Below the pieces are notes generated by a model. That model saw only the letters and a list, made by a program, of their open reading frames with translations, ran no database searches and was not told the origin of the DNA. Below, in pieces: positions 11,998-24,236 of a DNA stretch of 64,000 nt. Origin of the DNA: Anadara kagoshimensis (lineage: Eukaryota; Mollusca; Bivalvia; Arcoida; Arcidae); the NCBI GenBank assembly GCA_021292105.1, contig CM037870.1, forward strand, positions 18,903,087 to 18,967,086. Direction: 5' to 3'. The translations under genes were made by a program, and so were the position numbers. Position 1 is the stretch's first letter, and each line of letters starts with the position of its first letter.

Positions 11998-12330
11998 GGT
12001 CGGTGGTTTACTCTTGGCACTCCAGTTTCCTCTACCATCCTTTAACTGACTGCCTAGATACATCAGGTTAGTGAAAGAATCCTGACTGCGGCATAAAACT
12101 CTATAGGTAAAGCCACTCATTGGGTGGTTTACTCTGGGCCCTCTGATTTCCTCTTCTATCCCTGAACTGACTGCCTCTATATATAAGTGAAAGAATCCTG
12201 ACTGTGGCATAAAACTCTATAGGTAAAGCCACTCCTTTGGTGGTTTTCCTCCACCTTCCCTGATCTGACGGCCTCAATATAAACTCAAGATTCTTGACTG
12301 GGTGTAAAATTACATTACTCAACTCCACAG
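11998..12330 (+). repeat. tandem triplication of a SINE family C tail
   Basis: Three units of about 118 bases. Each has GGTGGTTTxCT, CTGACTGCC, AGTGAAAGAATCCTGACTG-type tail sequence; AAACTCTATAGGTAAAGCCA repeats at 12089 and 12207. This is the 3' half of the family C SINE multiplied in tandem. Confidence 0.65.
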
Positions 12331-13022
12331 CAGTTTCAGACAAGCATCACATCAATCCAATATTTTACACTATTCAGACAACAAAATGAAGCACCTCAAA
12401 TTACAAGTAATAATAACCTAGAATCTAAACCCACACCTTTATTGATCCTCGGAATCAAAGTAACTGGAATTCTGATACGGTTTGCTAACACATTTATCCA
12501 TTACTAAAGAGAACATACAACTTCCCCCAACACATATATCAAGAGCTCCTTAATGAGTGCCTTTGGTACCAATGAATCACTAGGAAATACAACCAAACAC
12601 AAATTACCATCCATCACCTTACAGTACCGTATCAAACTTAAAAAGTGCACTCACATAAAGGTCAATGTATCTATGTATGTCAGTTATTACTAAAACTGTC
12701 AGTGAAGCAGACTTACACCCCTGCACCGTTTTTTCCATTGGATAATGAGAATCTCATATCAGCAGACATCTTCAAGTTAGGATAATTCAAATAAAGTAAA
12801 TCTGATCAAACTAAGAATCGCAACTGCACAGGTTCTTATCACAAGTAACATCAGTGCATAATTTCACGAAAACTGGATCATGCATGAATGGATAAACCTG
12901 TATACAGATGGACTCCAACTGTCAAGGCGATTCCAGCATCACCCCCCCCCCCTTTCTTTGTTGCTAAGGAAAATAAAAGCTTTTCATACTTCTAGTTCAC
13001 TAAGAGCCATAAAACACACTTA
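12331..13022. other. no gene; weak minus-strand exon candidate at 12712-12769
   Basis: A minus-strand ATG gives MSADMRFSLSNGKNGAG just before a donor-like GTGTAAGT. It is too short and unsupported to call. Confidence 0.15.
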
Positions 13023-13240
13023 TAGAGCCTCAGTGGTCAAGTGGCCTAAAGCTTACAGAGCACATATCCTCTAACCAGGTTTTGAATCCAATCTAGGCGT
13101 TTCCTAGTGTGAGGTGAGACAATTCACTTGGTTGTTTTCTCCAGGCACTCCAGTTCCATCTACCATTCCTGAAATGACCATCCCCAGGTAATTGAAACGT
13201 GCTTGACTGGGTTGGAAGTAAAACACCATTACTCCACTCC
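13023..13240 (+). repeat. SINE family C
   Basis: tRNA-Leu/Ser-like head (CAGTGGTCAAGTGGCCTAAA), body with CTCCAGGCACTCCAG, tail ending CTTGACTGGGTTGGAAGTAA. Confidence 0.65.
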
Positions 13241-13262
13241 ATCAAGTAAAACATGATAAATA

Positions 13263-13875
13263 CAGTCTAACTTGTGCTAGCGGCCACTTGTATACAGCGG
13301 TCACCTGCCTATAACGGCCATAAAAAATCCCCCTGACTAGCTTTGTTCTTTATTTAACCTCTATATAACGGTCACTGTCTAACGCGGCCAGCGGTCACCA
13401 AATTACGGTCAATTTTCGCCAATTTACCTGTCTGTAGTGGCCATTTTGAATAATAAAAAAATCCGGAACTTTTTGGTATTTTTCGGTTAAAACCGGAATA
13501 GAAAAAAAATCAAAACGAAACCGGAAATTCCCATCATGCAAGTGTAGGGTAAACAACCTGTATCCAAGCGGCCATATTGAGTTATGCTTATTTACTAAAC
13601 ACATCGCAAACGTCATCTCGTCTAGTTTATTTCTATAGCTGATATGATTGTGATTTAAAAGACTGTGTGAAATTTCAATTGAGTATCTCTTGATTCGTTA
13701 CAATGTCGGGGAAATCTCCTCATACAGCATTGACATTGGAGCAACGTGTAGAAGTCATTCGTAAACCGGAAAAAGATGGATAAAGTGCAAGAAAATTTGC
13801 TGATTTATTTGGTGTCGGTCGGACTCAGATTAATTAAATTCTGAAGAGAAACAATAAATCTGAGTTTGTGTGTTT
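13263..13875 (+). mobile_element. Tigger/pogo transposon, 5' end with transposase N-terminal relic
   Basis: It begins CAGTCTAACTTG after TA (13261-13262) and carries repeated GCGGTCACC/GCGGCCA blocks. From the ATG at 13703 the frame reads MSGKSPHTALTLEQRVEVIR, a stop, ARKFADLFGVGRTQIN, a stop, ILKRNNKSEF. This is the CENP-B-type helix-turn-helix start of a pogo/Tigger transposase. At least two stops; the catalytic domain is absent. It may be the left half of an element ending at 14410. Confidence 0.7.
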
Positions 13876-14035
13876 GTATGCATGAGAGTGACCCTTCAGT
13901 CTGCCAGGTGATTGAAGGTAAATGTTAAATCCTGGTAATTTTGAATAAACAAATATTTTAAAAGAGTATTGAATCTTAATTGTTTATCTTTCATTATATC
14001 AACAAAGAAAACAGCATAGAGAAAAGCCAGCATAC

Positions 14036-14262
14036 CCTCAAAAAGTTTTATGGCTGTCATCACAATATTGTTGACTCATTTTTGATTACACACATGGCGG
14101 GTGTAGCTAGCTAAACAGGAGAGGCTTTCCCTTCTGGGGCAATCAGTCTCACTTCCCTGGTGGAAGTTGACATGTTTTACCTAACTTGTCAGTTTCAAAG
14201 TTTTTTATTTGCTTCTGGATTGTGATTCAGACATGGATTAGTATGTTTGTTTACACTGATAC
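14036..14262 (-). repeat. unclassified interspersed repeat R1
   Basis: Minus copy of a repeat seen also at 25385, 31775 and 44763. It shares AAACTTTTTGAGGG, TAGCTAGCTACACC and GGAAGTGAG(G/A)CCGGGTGCTCC-type blocks. Confidence 0.6.
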
Positions 14263-14326
14263 AATTCATTAATGCAATGTGTACCAAGTATAATATAATG
14301 TGTCGAAGCAGATTCGGTTTGTCCTT

Positions 14327-14410
14327 CAGAACCTGTCTATAAAGGCCACCTGTCTATAAAGGCCATTTTTCAAACTTCCCTTGGGTGGCCTTTATAGACA
14401 GGTTCGACTG
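14327..14410. mobile_element. pogo/Tigger-like MITE M3, short copy
   Basis: 84-base fold-back of two AACCTGTCTATAAAGGCC blocks and one inverse; TA follows at 14411. Confidence 0.6.
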
Positions 14411-15964
14411 TACATTGTGTTTTTGTTTTTTGGGTCCTTTTTTAAATATATCCTAAAGACACATATCTGTGTCTACCTGTGGAGCCATTGAACGGGTACA
14501 TGTATTTGGGACAGTAAAATCCTTGTTTAAGGTCAAAACTCTTCAAATGCAAAACGGTTATCTCTGTAATACGGTCATTGATTTTAAAAATATGGCATCA
14601 AAGGTACCAAAATATGCAAAAAAGAATTACAATCTCATGATGTAAGAAATATTTTCTACCAACAGTGTTCAATGATGGTGCCATTTAAATTTTTCAGATG
14701 AAGTAATATTTAAAAAAAAAACAACAACATTCCTCTAAAACACCATAACATTAATGTTTTTGCATTTATGTAATGTTAAATATGACTTACTAAGGCCTAA
14801 ACAGCTGGGGCCGTTTGGAAAAATAAGGGATGAATAGTACCATGGCTCCCTTTGATAATGCACACTACACATGTTAGCATGGTTAGACTTCCTTTTGTAC
14901 CCTCCATTTAATAAACAAATGTAAAAATTTTGAAAAAATAATTTACGCAGATACATGTATGTTCCATAATTTTTAGGCTTTTTCAGTAAAAATTAAAATT
15001 TTAGTTGAGGGTACAGATGGACGTCCTTCTAACTAAGGTTACCTGAATTGGGCTTGAACTGTTCACTCCTGTCACCTGATTTGTCTTTCCATCATACAAT
15101 CACGATTTCACAATCAATCAAGGTGTGTATTATATTCACAATACAGGTACAATTAAAACATTACACCTGTGTAATTAGTCAATAATTTGACAAATTGGAG
15201 GTAAATTAATCACAAATTGATTATTTCCATTCAAACAATTAGAAACTACAGATATTTAAGGTTGTTTTTATTTAATTTGGTAAAAACTATAGAAAGTTCT
15301 GTTAGCAAACCAGTGATTCCATCAAGAGCTTGACTGGTATAATATTCAGGCAAACATGAGATCCTGTATCCAAACCATAATCCCAAAAGCAAATTAAAGA
15401 TTTTAAAAGCTGGCAAATTAAGAAAAACACACCAGAGAAGTGAGGCCAGGTGTTCCAGAAGAGTAAGCACCTGACTAGCTAGCTACACCTGTTATCTAAT
15501 CAGAATTAGACAGGTGATAAAGGTTTTAAAATTGTAAAAGTTAACTCACCAATACTGTAAATAGAAAAGCCAAAAAACCTTGCTATAAATCTTTTTAGAC
15601 AGGTAAATTAGTTTTATAATTATACAGTAAACTCACCAATACAGTTAATAGAATTCTCATAAACCTCGCCAGGGACAATTTTCAAATTTTAACTCAAATC
15701 TCAATTCTCATCTATGAGCTTCATCCCGATGATGACCATCATCATTAATAAAATAACACAGATGTCTGGACATCAGATAGCCACTGTCCAAGATCATGAA
15801 ACTATATCATTGGCTATATGGGGAGTCTCTGGACACACAATATATAATTTATAAATTAAGCCATTGTATCGGTCAGTCTGTTGTCCACTTCCTAACAGGT
15901 ATTAATTATCAATTCACAACACAAACACAGGAATCAATAATAAAACACTTAATATTAGTGTTAC
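14411..15964. other. no gene seen; R1-like fragment near 15415-15500
   Basis: AT-rich. A short R1 block (GAAGTGAGGCCAGGTG, TAGCTAGCTACACCTG) lies near 15437-15490. Confidence 0.5.
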
Positions 15965-16195
15965 AGGCCAAACAAAATTGACCTGTCCGCTCGACTTGTA
16001 ATTTAAATATTTATAATGGACTAGTTCATTTATGTATAGGGAACACAGGTGTTTATTTTGTCTACCTCATGGGAAATATGTATTTTTTATGTATGTGAAT
16101 TCTAACATCACCCAGGCATTGGGTGGATCATCCTATATGAATATTCCTCATGAAAGGTCAAGTCTACAGGTCAGTGTTGTTTGCCCATACAGTTA
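15965..16195. mobile_element. MITE family M1, copy 2
   Basis: AAATTGACCTGTCCGCTCGA at the left and CTACAGGTCAGTGTTGTTTG at the right are imperfect inverted ends matching copies at 1.77 and 62.41 kb. Confidence 0.65.
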
Positions 16196-16387
16196 TCTGG
16201 AAATAAATATCAGTAAGGAAACCAATACTGGTCAACTGTCCAGTCTGGCGGACAGTTTATCAATGGATAATTCAGGTTTTAGCTTGACCATTATCTGAGA
16301 TTAAATTCTCAATTATTTAGAACCTGAACAAGAAATTAATTAACACTAATGGTATCAAATTTCTAAGTCAGGTAAAGGCATAAGCCC

Positions 16388-16760
16388 CATTCCTGGTAGC
16401 CAAAATTGCCGTTGGCTACTAATTTCTGAAGAATTCTTTAAAAAAGTGACCTATTTTAATAAATCTGTGAAAAATATTTTAAAAAGAACAAAAGGTAAAT
16501 AAAGGCATATGTAGCATTAACGTTTTCATTCTCGGTAGCCAAAATTGCCAATCATGCTAATAATTTAATTCTGAGAAATACAAATACATCTACATGTCAT
16601 GTAATTATTAATTCGTCAAAAAAGCATTTAAAAAATACGTAAAAAGGGGGAAAATTAGAAATAAGGCTACTAATGATTTTAAATTCATGGAAACCTGGAG
16701 TCTTAATGTTTTCATTTTTCACAAATTCTGCATATTTTCAAAAAAAAAAAACTATGACAA
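16388..16760. repeat. repeat with GGTAGCCAAAATTGCC motifs
   Basis: CATTCCTGGTAGCCAAAATT-type blocks occur at 16390 and 16533. The inverse AATGxTGGCTACCAGGAATGG type occurs at 63535-63558. Probably a MITE family; ends not resolved. Confidence 0.45.
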
Positions 16761-17257
16761 AATTTTGAAAGCACTGTTAAAATTCCAATTCTTGCACCAT
16801 TGGTGACCTGTCATTTTTTGGCCTATATGAAACTGTAATAGTTCAAACAAACCAAAAACAAAAATAATTGTTAATAGATTATCATATCAGTTAATTGAAA
16901 GCTAAGTACATGTCTAAATACTATTGATTGGCAGATGTCAGCCATAGTCCCATTTCATTTTTATTACTTTTTCTAAAATTTTACATATTTTCTTAAAAAT
17001 GTGTACTAAAGTTTAAAAATAGGAAAATATTTCTATTATTAATGGATCTTAAAAAAATATTTTAGGTAAATTTTAAAATTTCTGTCCAGATGTGATGTGC
17101 AAAGTGTTACCTGTTTTACCTGTGCAAATATAAGCATCAATACATGTCATTATTTCAATCAATATTTACTTTTGATCCCCGATTGCATTTATTCTCACCT
17201 GAAAAGCACTATTGATAATTAAATTGACCTTGAAGATGGATCATTTATCTTCCATCT

Positions 17258-17440
17258 TCTGTAGGGAAAAGGTCCTAAAAACCAGAAGCTTTGTGTTCAA
17301 TAGGCATAGCATGCTGAAGAACCCTCCTTGCACATTGCCCAGGAAATGTAAAATTTTCTGCCACTTCAACTATAGCTGGTAATGTTTTAATATAAGTGAA
17401 ATACTCTTGACTGGTAAGTTAAACCCCATTTAATCAATTC
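17258..17440 (+). repeat. SINE family A, 5'-truncated
   Basis: Body and tail only (GAACCCTCCTTGCACATTGC, ATATAAGTGAAATACTCTTG). 5' truncation is the expected outcome of LINE-driven insertion. Confidence 0.7.
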
Positions 17441-17602
17441 ACCTTTGTAAGATTTTTGGCAGGCCCGCAGGCAGGAATTTTGTTTAGGGGGTGTGATTTT
17501 GATTAATGTTGGCATGTATGAAATTTACGCCCTCATGAGGAGGGGGGCTACTTCTCTAGCAAGCTTTTAAAAATGAAATTGTGGCAGGCCAGACTTGACA
17601 AG

Positions 17603-17690
17603 TGGCTGATTAGCTCAATCGTTAGAGTGTTCAGCTTGTATTGGGAAGGTCCTGGGCTCGAGTCCAGGTTTGGCTGCTGCATTTTTCCCC
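17603..17690 (+). pseudogene. tRNA-like sequence (degenerate)
   Basis: TTAGCTCAATCGTTAGAGTG is a good A box and GGCTCGAGTCC a good B box. But the acceptor arms do not pair, the anticodon stem has mismatches and the T loop would have eight bases. It is a tRNA relic or a head of an unseen SINE family, not a working tRNA. Confidence 0.4.
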
Positions 17691-18274
17691 TTACCTGTTA
17701 CATGTACAAAATGTAAAATAGTGGATTTTGGAGCATTTTAATGAATGAATTAAAACAAATATAATTACAAGTTTCTAAAGCTGCTGATCAAAAATTGCTT
17801 TAACAGTGCTTAATGGTTTTCAAAGGGGGACATCTTTGCACCCCCACCCCTCACCCCCATCCCCGAAATATGGACCTGTTTGGATAATATATGCCAAGTA
17901 TTTCCTTTTCACCCCAACCGATAACATGTAAAAATATTTAACATTTTTTACACTTTTTTATTTTTTATTTTTCAGAAATGCTCAATTCTGTCATTATGAG
18001 GCTTAAAAGATCTAATAGGAGGAGGGTTTAATTGGTGCAGTTGGAAATCCCTCCTTTTTAAGAGTCCCTCAGTTAAGGCTTGTGTTCACTTCTGTCACAT
18101 GATTGGTAACGGAACAGGAGCTCCCTAAGCTTGAGTCGGAAATGTTCAGGGATCAAACCTATGACCTATGACCTACGACCTCTGTCAATTAACATCAGCA
18201 GTTAACATGATGATTCCATTTGCAGTAACATTATAAATTATAATAATAAGTTATTTTATTTAAGCGTCTCATAT

Positions 18275-18725
18275 GAAAAATCAATTTTTTTATATACAAA
18301 TGTTACAAGCTTCATTTTTTTAATTTTCCATATCCACCCATATATGACCTACAAGACACAAATTCTCAATCACCACGAATAGTTATGACTAGTTATGACT
18401 CCAATAATTATGACTCCAGAAAAAACTAAATACTTATATACAACTGTTACAACCTTTATATATATTTTTTTAATTTCCATATTCAGCGACATGTGACCTA
18501 TGAGGCACTAAATAAAAACACATTTTTAAGATACATTTCATCAATAAAATTATACCAATATATTACTCCAGGAAAACTTGATATGTATAACACAAATGTT
18601 AAGAGCTTCATTTTTTTTAATTTCCATATCAAGGAAAATGTGTCCTATGAAGACACTACATAAAAGTACATTTTAAAGATACATTTTGTCAATAAAATCA
18701 TATCAATATATTACTGGTACTTAAA
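18275..18725. repeat. about 150-bp tandem repeat, three degenerate copies
   Basis: Each unit has ACAAATGTTACAAGCTTCAT-type sequence, a T run, TTTCCATAT and a TATGACCTA-type block; starts near 18285, 18432 and 18585. Non-coding. Confidence 0.6.
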
Positions 18726-18769
18726 ACATATGAAAATTTTGTAACTTTGAATATTTTAAATTGTAATTA

Positions 18770-19080
18770 CATTTCAACCTGCCTTAAAGACCGCCTCTAT
18801 ATAGGGTTCACTTGCTTATAAAGGCCACCTTTATATAAGGGTCACCTGCTTGTAAAGGTCACCTCTATATAAGGGTCACCTGCTTGTAAAGGTCACCTCT
18901 ATATAACAGTCACCTGCTTAAAGACCACCTCTATATAAGGGCGACATGTTTATAAAGGCCAATAGAATTCTATCCCAATTGTTCTTTATTCATATTACTT
19001 GAATCTGTATATAAAGGCCACCTGCCCATAAGGGCCACTTTTACTTGTTCCCTTGGGTGCCCTTTAGACAGGTTTGACTG
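18770..19080. mobile_element. pogo/Tigger-like MITE M3, expanded copy
   Basis: Same ends as other M3 copies, but the AAGGGTCACCTGCTTGTAAA block is multiplied, making it about 310 bases instead of about 175. TA follows at 19081. Confidence 0.65.
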
Positions 19081-19337
19081 TACAACATTCTCAGTGGATG
19101 AATAATTAGAGGGTGTAACACCTGCTAATTTCCTGCTTGTGTTTCCAGGTAACTTCCACTTCGTTTTTAGTAGTTTTAATTACAGATTTGTGTTGTTTTT
19201 GTATCTTTATGTGTAATAACGAGCAATTAACAAGTAATTAGTGTTTTAAATACTATACTGGTAATGTATGTCTACAGTATGTCTTTTACAGTTTTTAAAA
19301 ATATAAAACACATACAGAAAATATGTTAAAGTCCCTT

Positions 19338-19346
19338 CTCTCTCTC

Positions 19347-19382
<36 letters not shown>
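19338..19382. repeat. (TC)n microsatellite
   Basis: About 45 bases of CT dinucleotides. Confidence 0.9.
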
Positions 19383-20088
19383 CATATATATAATTATCAT
19401 ATGTAAATTAACACACTTTTTCAGCTTCATATTTCAACTAAAAAGAACCTGTAAATGACCACCTGTCTATAGTATCCATGTCTTTGGTTTCTGGGTGGTC
19501 TTTGCATGCAGGTTTTACTGCATATGTATCAAAATTTAAATATATGGAAAGTGTTAAAAGTATATTTAAATCCAATAGAAGCTAATTATTTCAGAGTGAC
19601 AAGAATAAGAAAGTATTCAACATAAAGATGCATAATTATATTACATTATATTGTCTTAAAATTCCAGGCAAGACCCATGGATTAATTAGTGAAATAAAAA
19701 GACTTTGCTACTGCAAAGAGACTTATAAAACACACTAGACATTAAATGCAAGCAATACAGAGTTAATCCCCTTACATCAGCAATTCAGCATATATTCATG
19801 GAAGTATTTTTTTTCTTTTTGTAATGTAAAAATCAAAGAATTGCACATTTTGCAGACAGCATAATTCAAGTAGAATTGAATGAATTATTTGATAACATAA
19901 TTACAATTCAGATAAAAAGTAATTATAAACCAAACACATATTATCGATCTTCAAACAAATTGTAAATATTCTAAACAGCAATAAATATCATATTTGCAAG
20001 ATATCTCTAAGTATCTGGATATTGTGTAAATAATTAATTTGATAAATCTATAACAACTGTATTTCAAATGCAATAAAGACTCACTTCA
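19383..20088. other. no gene seen
   Basis: AT-rich; a degenerate M3-like fold-back near 19445-19520 (GACCACCTGTCTATAG, CTGGGTGGTCTTTGCATG). Confidence 0.5.
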
Positions 20089-20089
20089 A

Positions 20090-20395
20090 AACTCAATGAC
20101 ACAAATGGTTGTAGGTTCAAACCCCAGCTGGGCCTGACCAAGAATTGAATATAGGTAGTGACTGTTCTTTTGCTAAGCAGTCTGCACTTTATAATAAAGT
20201 CACAAGATCCTTTGGAAGATTCCTTAAAAATCTGTGTCACGGCTGGCATGGCACATTAAAGAACCCTCCCTTCATTGCTCACACATTGCAAAGGTAAAAA
20301 CTTCTACCACTTCTCTTATAGCTAGTATTGTGTCATATCGATATAAGTGATATATTCTGGAATGGGACATAAAACTACATTCAATCAATCAATTC
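20090..20395 (+). repeat. SINE family A
   Basis: B-box region, body and tail present; the A-box end is lost. It ends in an AATCAATCAATTCATT simple tail. Confidence 0.75.
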
Positions 20396-20436
20396 ATTAC
20401 TGTAAAAAAAGGAGAATATATTCAGAGGAATATTTA

Positions 20437-20694
20437 CAGGCCGACTGATCAAATTTATTAATTTGTCCAGATAGGTACATTTTTAATGTGCAAGGTTGCC
20501 ATTTAGTTACTTTTTATTGTTAAGAGATTGATTTTGGTACAATTTCCATACAAAAAATCCGAAATTTTAGTACTTTTAATTAAAAAACTCTTCAAAATAA
20601 AAAATCTAGTTGGACCTTTTCATTTAATCTGCTCGTTTATCCGTTTTATTGTAAAATCTGTCAAAAACGGATAAATCTGTCGAATTGTACAGCC
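20437..20694. mobile_element. MITE family M4, copy 1 (CAGGCYGAC ends)
   Basis: Left end CAGGCCGACTGATCAAATTT; right end inverts to GGCTGTACAATTCGACAGAT. Shares ACGGATAAATCTGTCGAATT with the copy at 46593-46757. Confidence 0.55.
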
Positions 20695-22250
20695 GATATT
20701 AATAATGTAAGATAATTCATACGGAATTTTTAAGGCCAAAATGTGTTTCCTTTCAAGCTCTTAGAAAAAATTAGGATTGGTGGGTAAGCATTTTTTTTTA
20801 ATTTTTACATTTAATTTAATCATACGAGACAAGGATGCCAATTTTAACAATGCTTGTCAAAATATTGTCGTAAAAACTTTAGGGTAGGTGTAATTATTTT
20901 TGTGGCTTTATGAGTCAATTCATACAAAATTCATAAACATGCTGTCAGTCTCTCGTGATGGTGTCTACAATATCTAAACAAAGCCCCTTCTTGTAGCCCC
21001 TCTCAAAATTATAACTTTGCATGATCCCGTTCATGCACAAAATCATCTTGTGATAAGAAAAGAATTCATAACATATGTATTTCACGATGATGACTTCACC
21101 TGTTCAATCACCAAAATGATATCAAAAATCGACCGACATCTTGTCTCTAGATTCTCATTTGTATACAAAAATGTTGGTTAAGTGCACTCTTGCTGCCTTC
21201 ACGATGTTTTCACCCCGTGGTTTCCACCGAACAACTCATCGATGTTTGTAAACATGACCTCATGTCACCGCCAGAGCCATGCTCACTCAACGTGAAACGG
21301 AAGTACAGGTCAACAGCCAATAGAAACTCCCGTTACAAACCATTGCAAATATTCACGGGCGGTAACACAACTCGCTTTTAGTAAAACCATGCTCCACAGA
21401 TGTACTTAATTTGAAACGACAAAATAATGAGATTTCAACTCCGCAAATGCTGAATAATATTTGAAACCTAGACAATATTAAAAAATGTGCGTTATTTTAT
21501 TAAACAATGACCCTAAAACCTGGTGTGTACAGCAAAACCTATTTATAGTAAAATGTCTCAATAATATCCCTCGATGACCTATCATGACGATAAAGTGGAC
21601 CCTGGGATATACAGTAAAACCTCTTTATCATCGGATGCCCTCGATAAAGTTGCGACCTCCCTCATCACCATATCGAAATCTTTTTTTTTTTCCTATAAGT
21701 TTTCCCACTTTAATGCCAAAACCTTTTATAATGCCAAAAATTTAACTGAACAAATGATGGCGATGAATCAAGGTTTTAGTAAATATGCTATTTATAATAG
21801 ATGAGTTCGAATCAACTCGGCCATATAGCCAAAGTTATCGGTTTTTTTTTCAGTTCGGAAATTGTGGGTTTTTTTTGGCACTCTGGTATTCTTTACCATT
21901 CTAGAACCAACAGTCTCGATATAAATGAAAGAATCTTGACTGGGGATTAAAACGCCATTACTCTACCCCACTCACTATGTACACGTTTTTAAATATGTTC
22001 GATCGATACACATGCAAGGGAAGGAGGAGTGTTAGTAAATCCGGACCCACCCACCTCCATACAGCATTTAAATAACAATCAAACAAATCAGTTTACGATT
22101 GTTATGCAACCATCAACTGTTTCATCAGGCAGACCTTGACTTATTTCCATCAGAGCAGAATTTGTTTTGTGCATTTGTGCAGTAAAATAAATACCAATTA
22201 TTTACCATTTTATGCATAGTTTGTTGAAGAAATCTATAATATTTGGCAGC
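20695..22250. other. no gene seen; GC-richer patch 21190-21380
   Basis: The patch at 21190-21380 is relatively CpG-rich and contains CCAATAG, so a promoter is possible, but no exon is visible. Pogo-like ACAGTAAAACCTCTTTAT ends occur near 21610. A family C SINE tail lies at about 21845-21975. Confidence 0.35.
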
Positions 22251-22251
22251 A

Positions 22252-22463
22252 TACTGTACCGTCCTGTCGAAAATTTAACACTTAGCTTATAAATTATTGC
22301 AGCTCATTCAGGCCCCTCGTTAACAATATCTCGACAGCTGACAGCCATCTATCTTTCTGTAGTTTTTCGGATATAAATTAACTGTCCATATCACGGCAAA
22401 GCAGCCGGACTTCGGCTCTTTTTCGTTACCTTGGTGTTAAACTTTCGACAGGTCTGTGCCGTA
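22252..22463. mobile_element. MITE family M5, copy 1
   Basis: Ends TACTGTACCGTCCTGTCGAA and (inverted) TACGGCACAGACCTGTCGAA, each followed by TTTAACAC; 212 bases, non-coding. The second copy is at 26284. Confidence 0.75.
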
Positions 22464-22777
22464 GGTTCGTTTAGAAAGCGATCTATACACCTGCATAAAC
22501 GGAATGTTTAACGCGTTGTAGTCGCATTATTGATTGATTGACAGAATGCGTCATTCTTTCAAGCCGTTCATTTGAATTCCTTCAAAATGACACGTACATA
22601 GGCATATTATGGAAATATAATTACAGTAAACGATCTTCCGAAGGATGTGGATTCAATTTTTCTTCCATTTTCAAAATACCTGTCCATTTCATATAAGAAA
22701 CGGGATTTTCTGAGATATATTCCATTGACTCAATTTTAGCAAAATATGCTAATGAGGCCATTTGTTTTTAAATGCCG

Positions 22778-22910
22778 CGTGTGCTTGGCGATAGAAAAAA
22801 ATCACTACCTTTTTTCAAGTATTGGTCATACCTGACCGAGGTTCGAATCCTATTCACCCAAATAGTCAAATACAAAGATAGAATTCTGACAACTGAGCTA
22901 TTATAGTTGT
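22778..22910 (-). repeat. SINE family A head fragment
   Basis: Minus-strand tRNA-like head with GGTTCGAATCC on the plus side; body truncated. Confidence 0.55.
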
Positions 22911-23005
22911 GTCATGTGCTACTTTTGACTTTTATGAAATAATACAATTGTTATGTGCTAATTTTGAATGTATTATTTCATAAAAATGCAAAAGTAGCAC
23001 ATGAC
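22911..23005. repeat. 95-bp fold-back
   Basis: Arms of about 35 bases (GTCATGTGCTACTTTTG at the left; its inverse at the right) around a short loop. It directly abuts a SINE head. Confidence 0.7.
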
Positions 23006-23184
23006 CGTTGTATCAACTTGTGTGTTTTTGGAAATACCAAAATGCTTCCTCTTTTCGGATGGAGAAGTTCGATTAATAGACAATTCAGACATTGGGTCCG
23101 ATTGTGTCTTCAAACCAGTCCAAGTGCAAAAGCATTCATTGCAGTGTGGTGACATAGGCTGAACTATCTCCCTTATATAAATTA

Positions 23185-23310
23185 ATTTCTGATATTGCTA
23201 TTACTGTAACCTACTTACGATGTACCTAGTGTCATATACCATTTTTTTAATGTATTTTATGATTAAATTCAAAAAATGGTATATGACAGTAGCAATATCA
23301 AAAAGTAACT
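23185..23310. repeat. fold-back with nested hairpin
   Basis: The inner hairpin 23231-23287 has perfect GTCATATACCATTTTTT arms. Outer GATATTGCTATTACTGT / ACAGTAGCAATATC arms surround it. Related TTACTTTTTGA-type sequence recurs at 24237-24317. Confidence 0.6.
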
Positions 23311-23894
23311 CAGATAATTCGGCTTAAGTTGTACACTGTCGTGAATGCATTTACTTTATCAGAATATTACAAATGACTGGCTTTCGCAAGCGAAAAGGCA
23401 CTTTAGAACAATCGATAGAGATTTTGAATCAGTTACTAAACATGTCTGTGTTTTTTTATAACTGGGGTGATTCCGCTTTTATTATTATTTTTGTATCATC
23501 CAACGTTGGTGCCTAAAAGTAAAAATTCTCAAATTTGGTGAATGCATGCATTAAACGATGACTGTGTATAACACTCTATAATTATTACACTGACCTTGGA
23601 TTTCAAGGTCAAGGTCAAATAACTGTTGAATTCAATTTTCGAGGCAAAATTCATTTATCTTTAAAGACTTCTTGATGGAACTTGGAACATGCATGCATTA
23701 GCTGAAGGCGGCGCACACTATGAGGTCACTGTGACCTTGGGTTTCAAGGTCAAGGTCAAATAGCATGAAGGCCTTTTTTGCATATGAATGGTCTAAATCA
23801 TTGTTACTACTAGATATATTATGTATTAGAACTAACATGTTCGGATGCAATTCAAATTCGTTTATCGTGATTCAATTCACCATTTATATTAATT

Positions 23895-24200
23895 GAGATG
23901 AGTAATGGTGTTTAACGTCTCAGACAAGAATATTTCACTTACATCGACACGCCGCCAGCTATAGGCGCAGCTGTAGAAATTTTGCATGTGCGTTGCGTTA
24001 ATGACATGTTCTTTATTTTGTCGAGCCTATTGCGACACAGGACCTTGTTTATTTTAAGTTCCCATCTGAAAAAACTGTGACTTTCATTTTGTAATGCAGA
24101 GTGCTTGGAGAAAGAATAGTCACTACCCACTTTCAAGTCATGGGTCCGATCCGGTTAGGGTTGGAACCCACGACCTCCCACTTACGGAGCAAATTAGCAG
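23895..24200 (-). repeat. SINE family A
   Basis: Near full-length minus copy ending at the right with CGACCTCCCACTTACGGAG; the extreme A-box end is missing. Confidence 0.75.
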
Positions 24201-24236
24201 TTTTAGGAAGAACGTCCCCTTTTAGAGCAAGTACAA

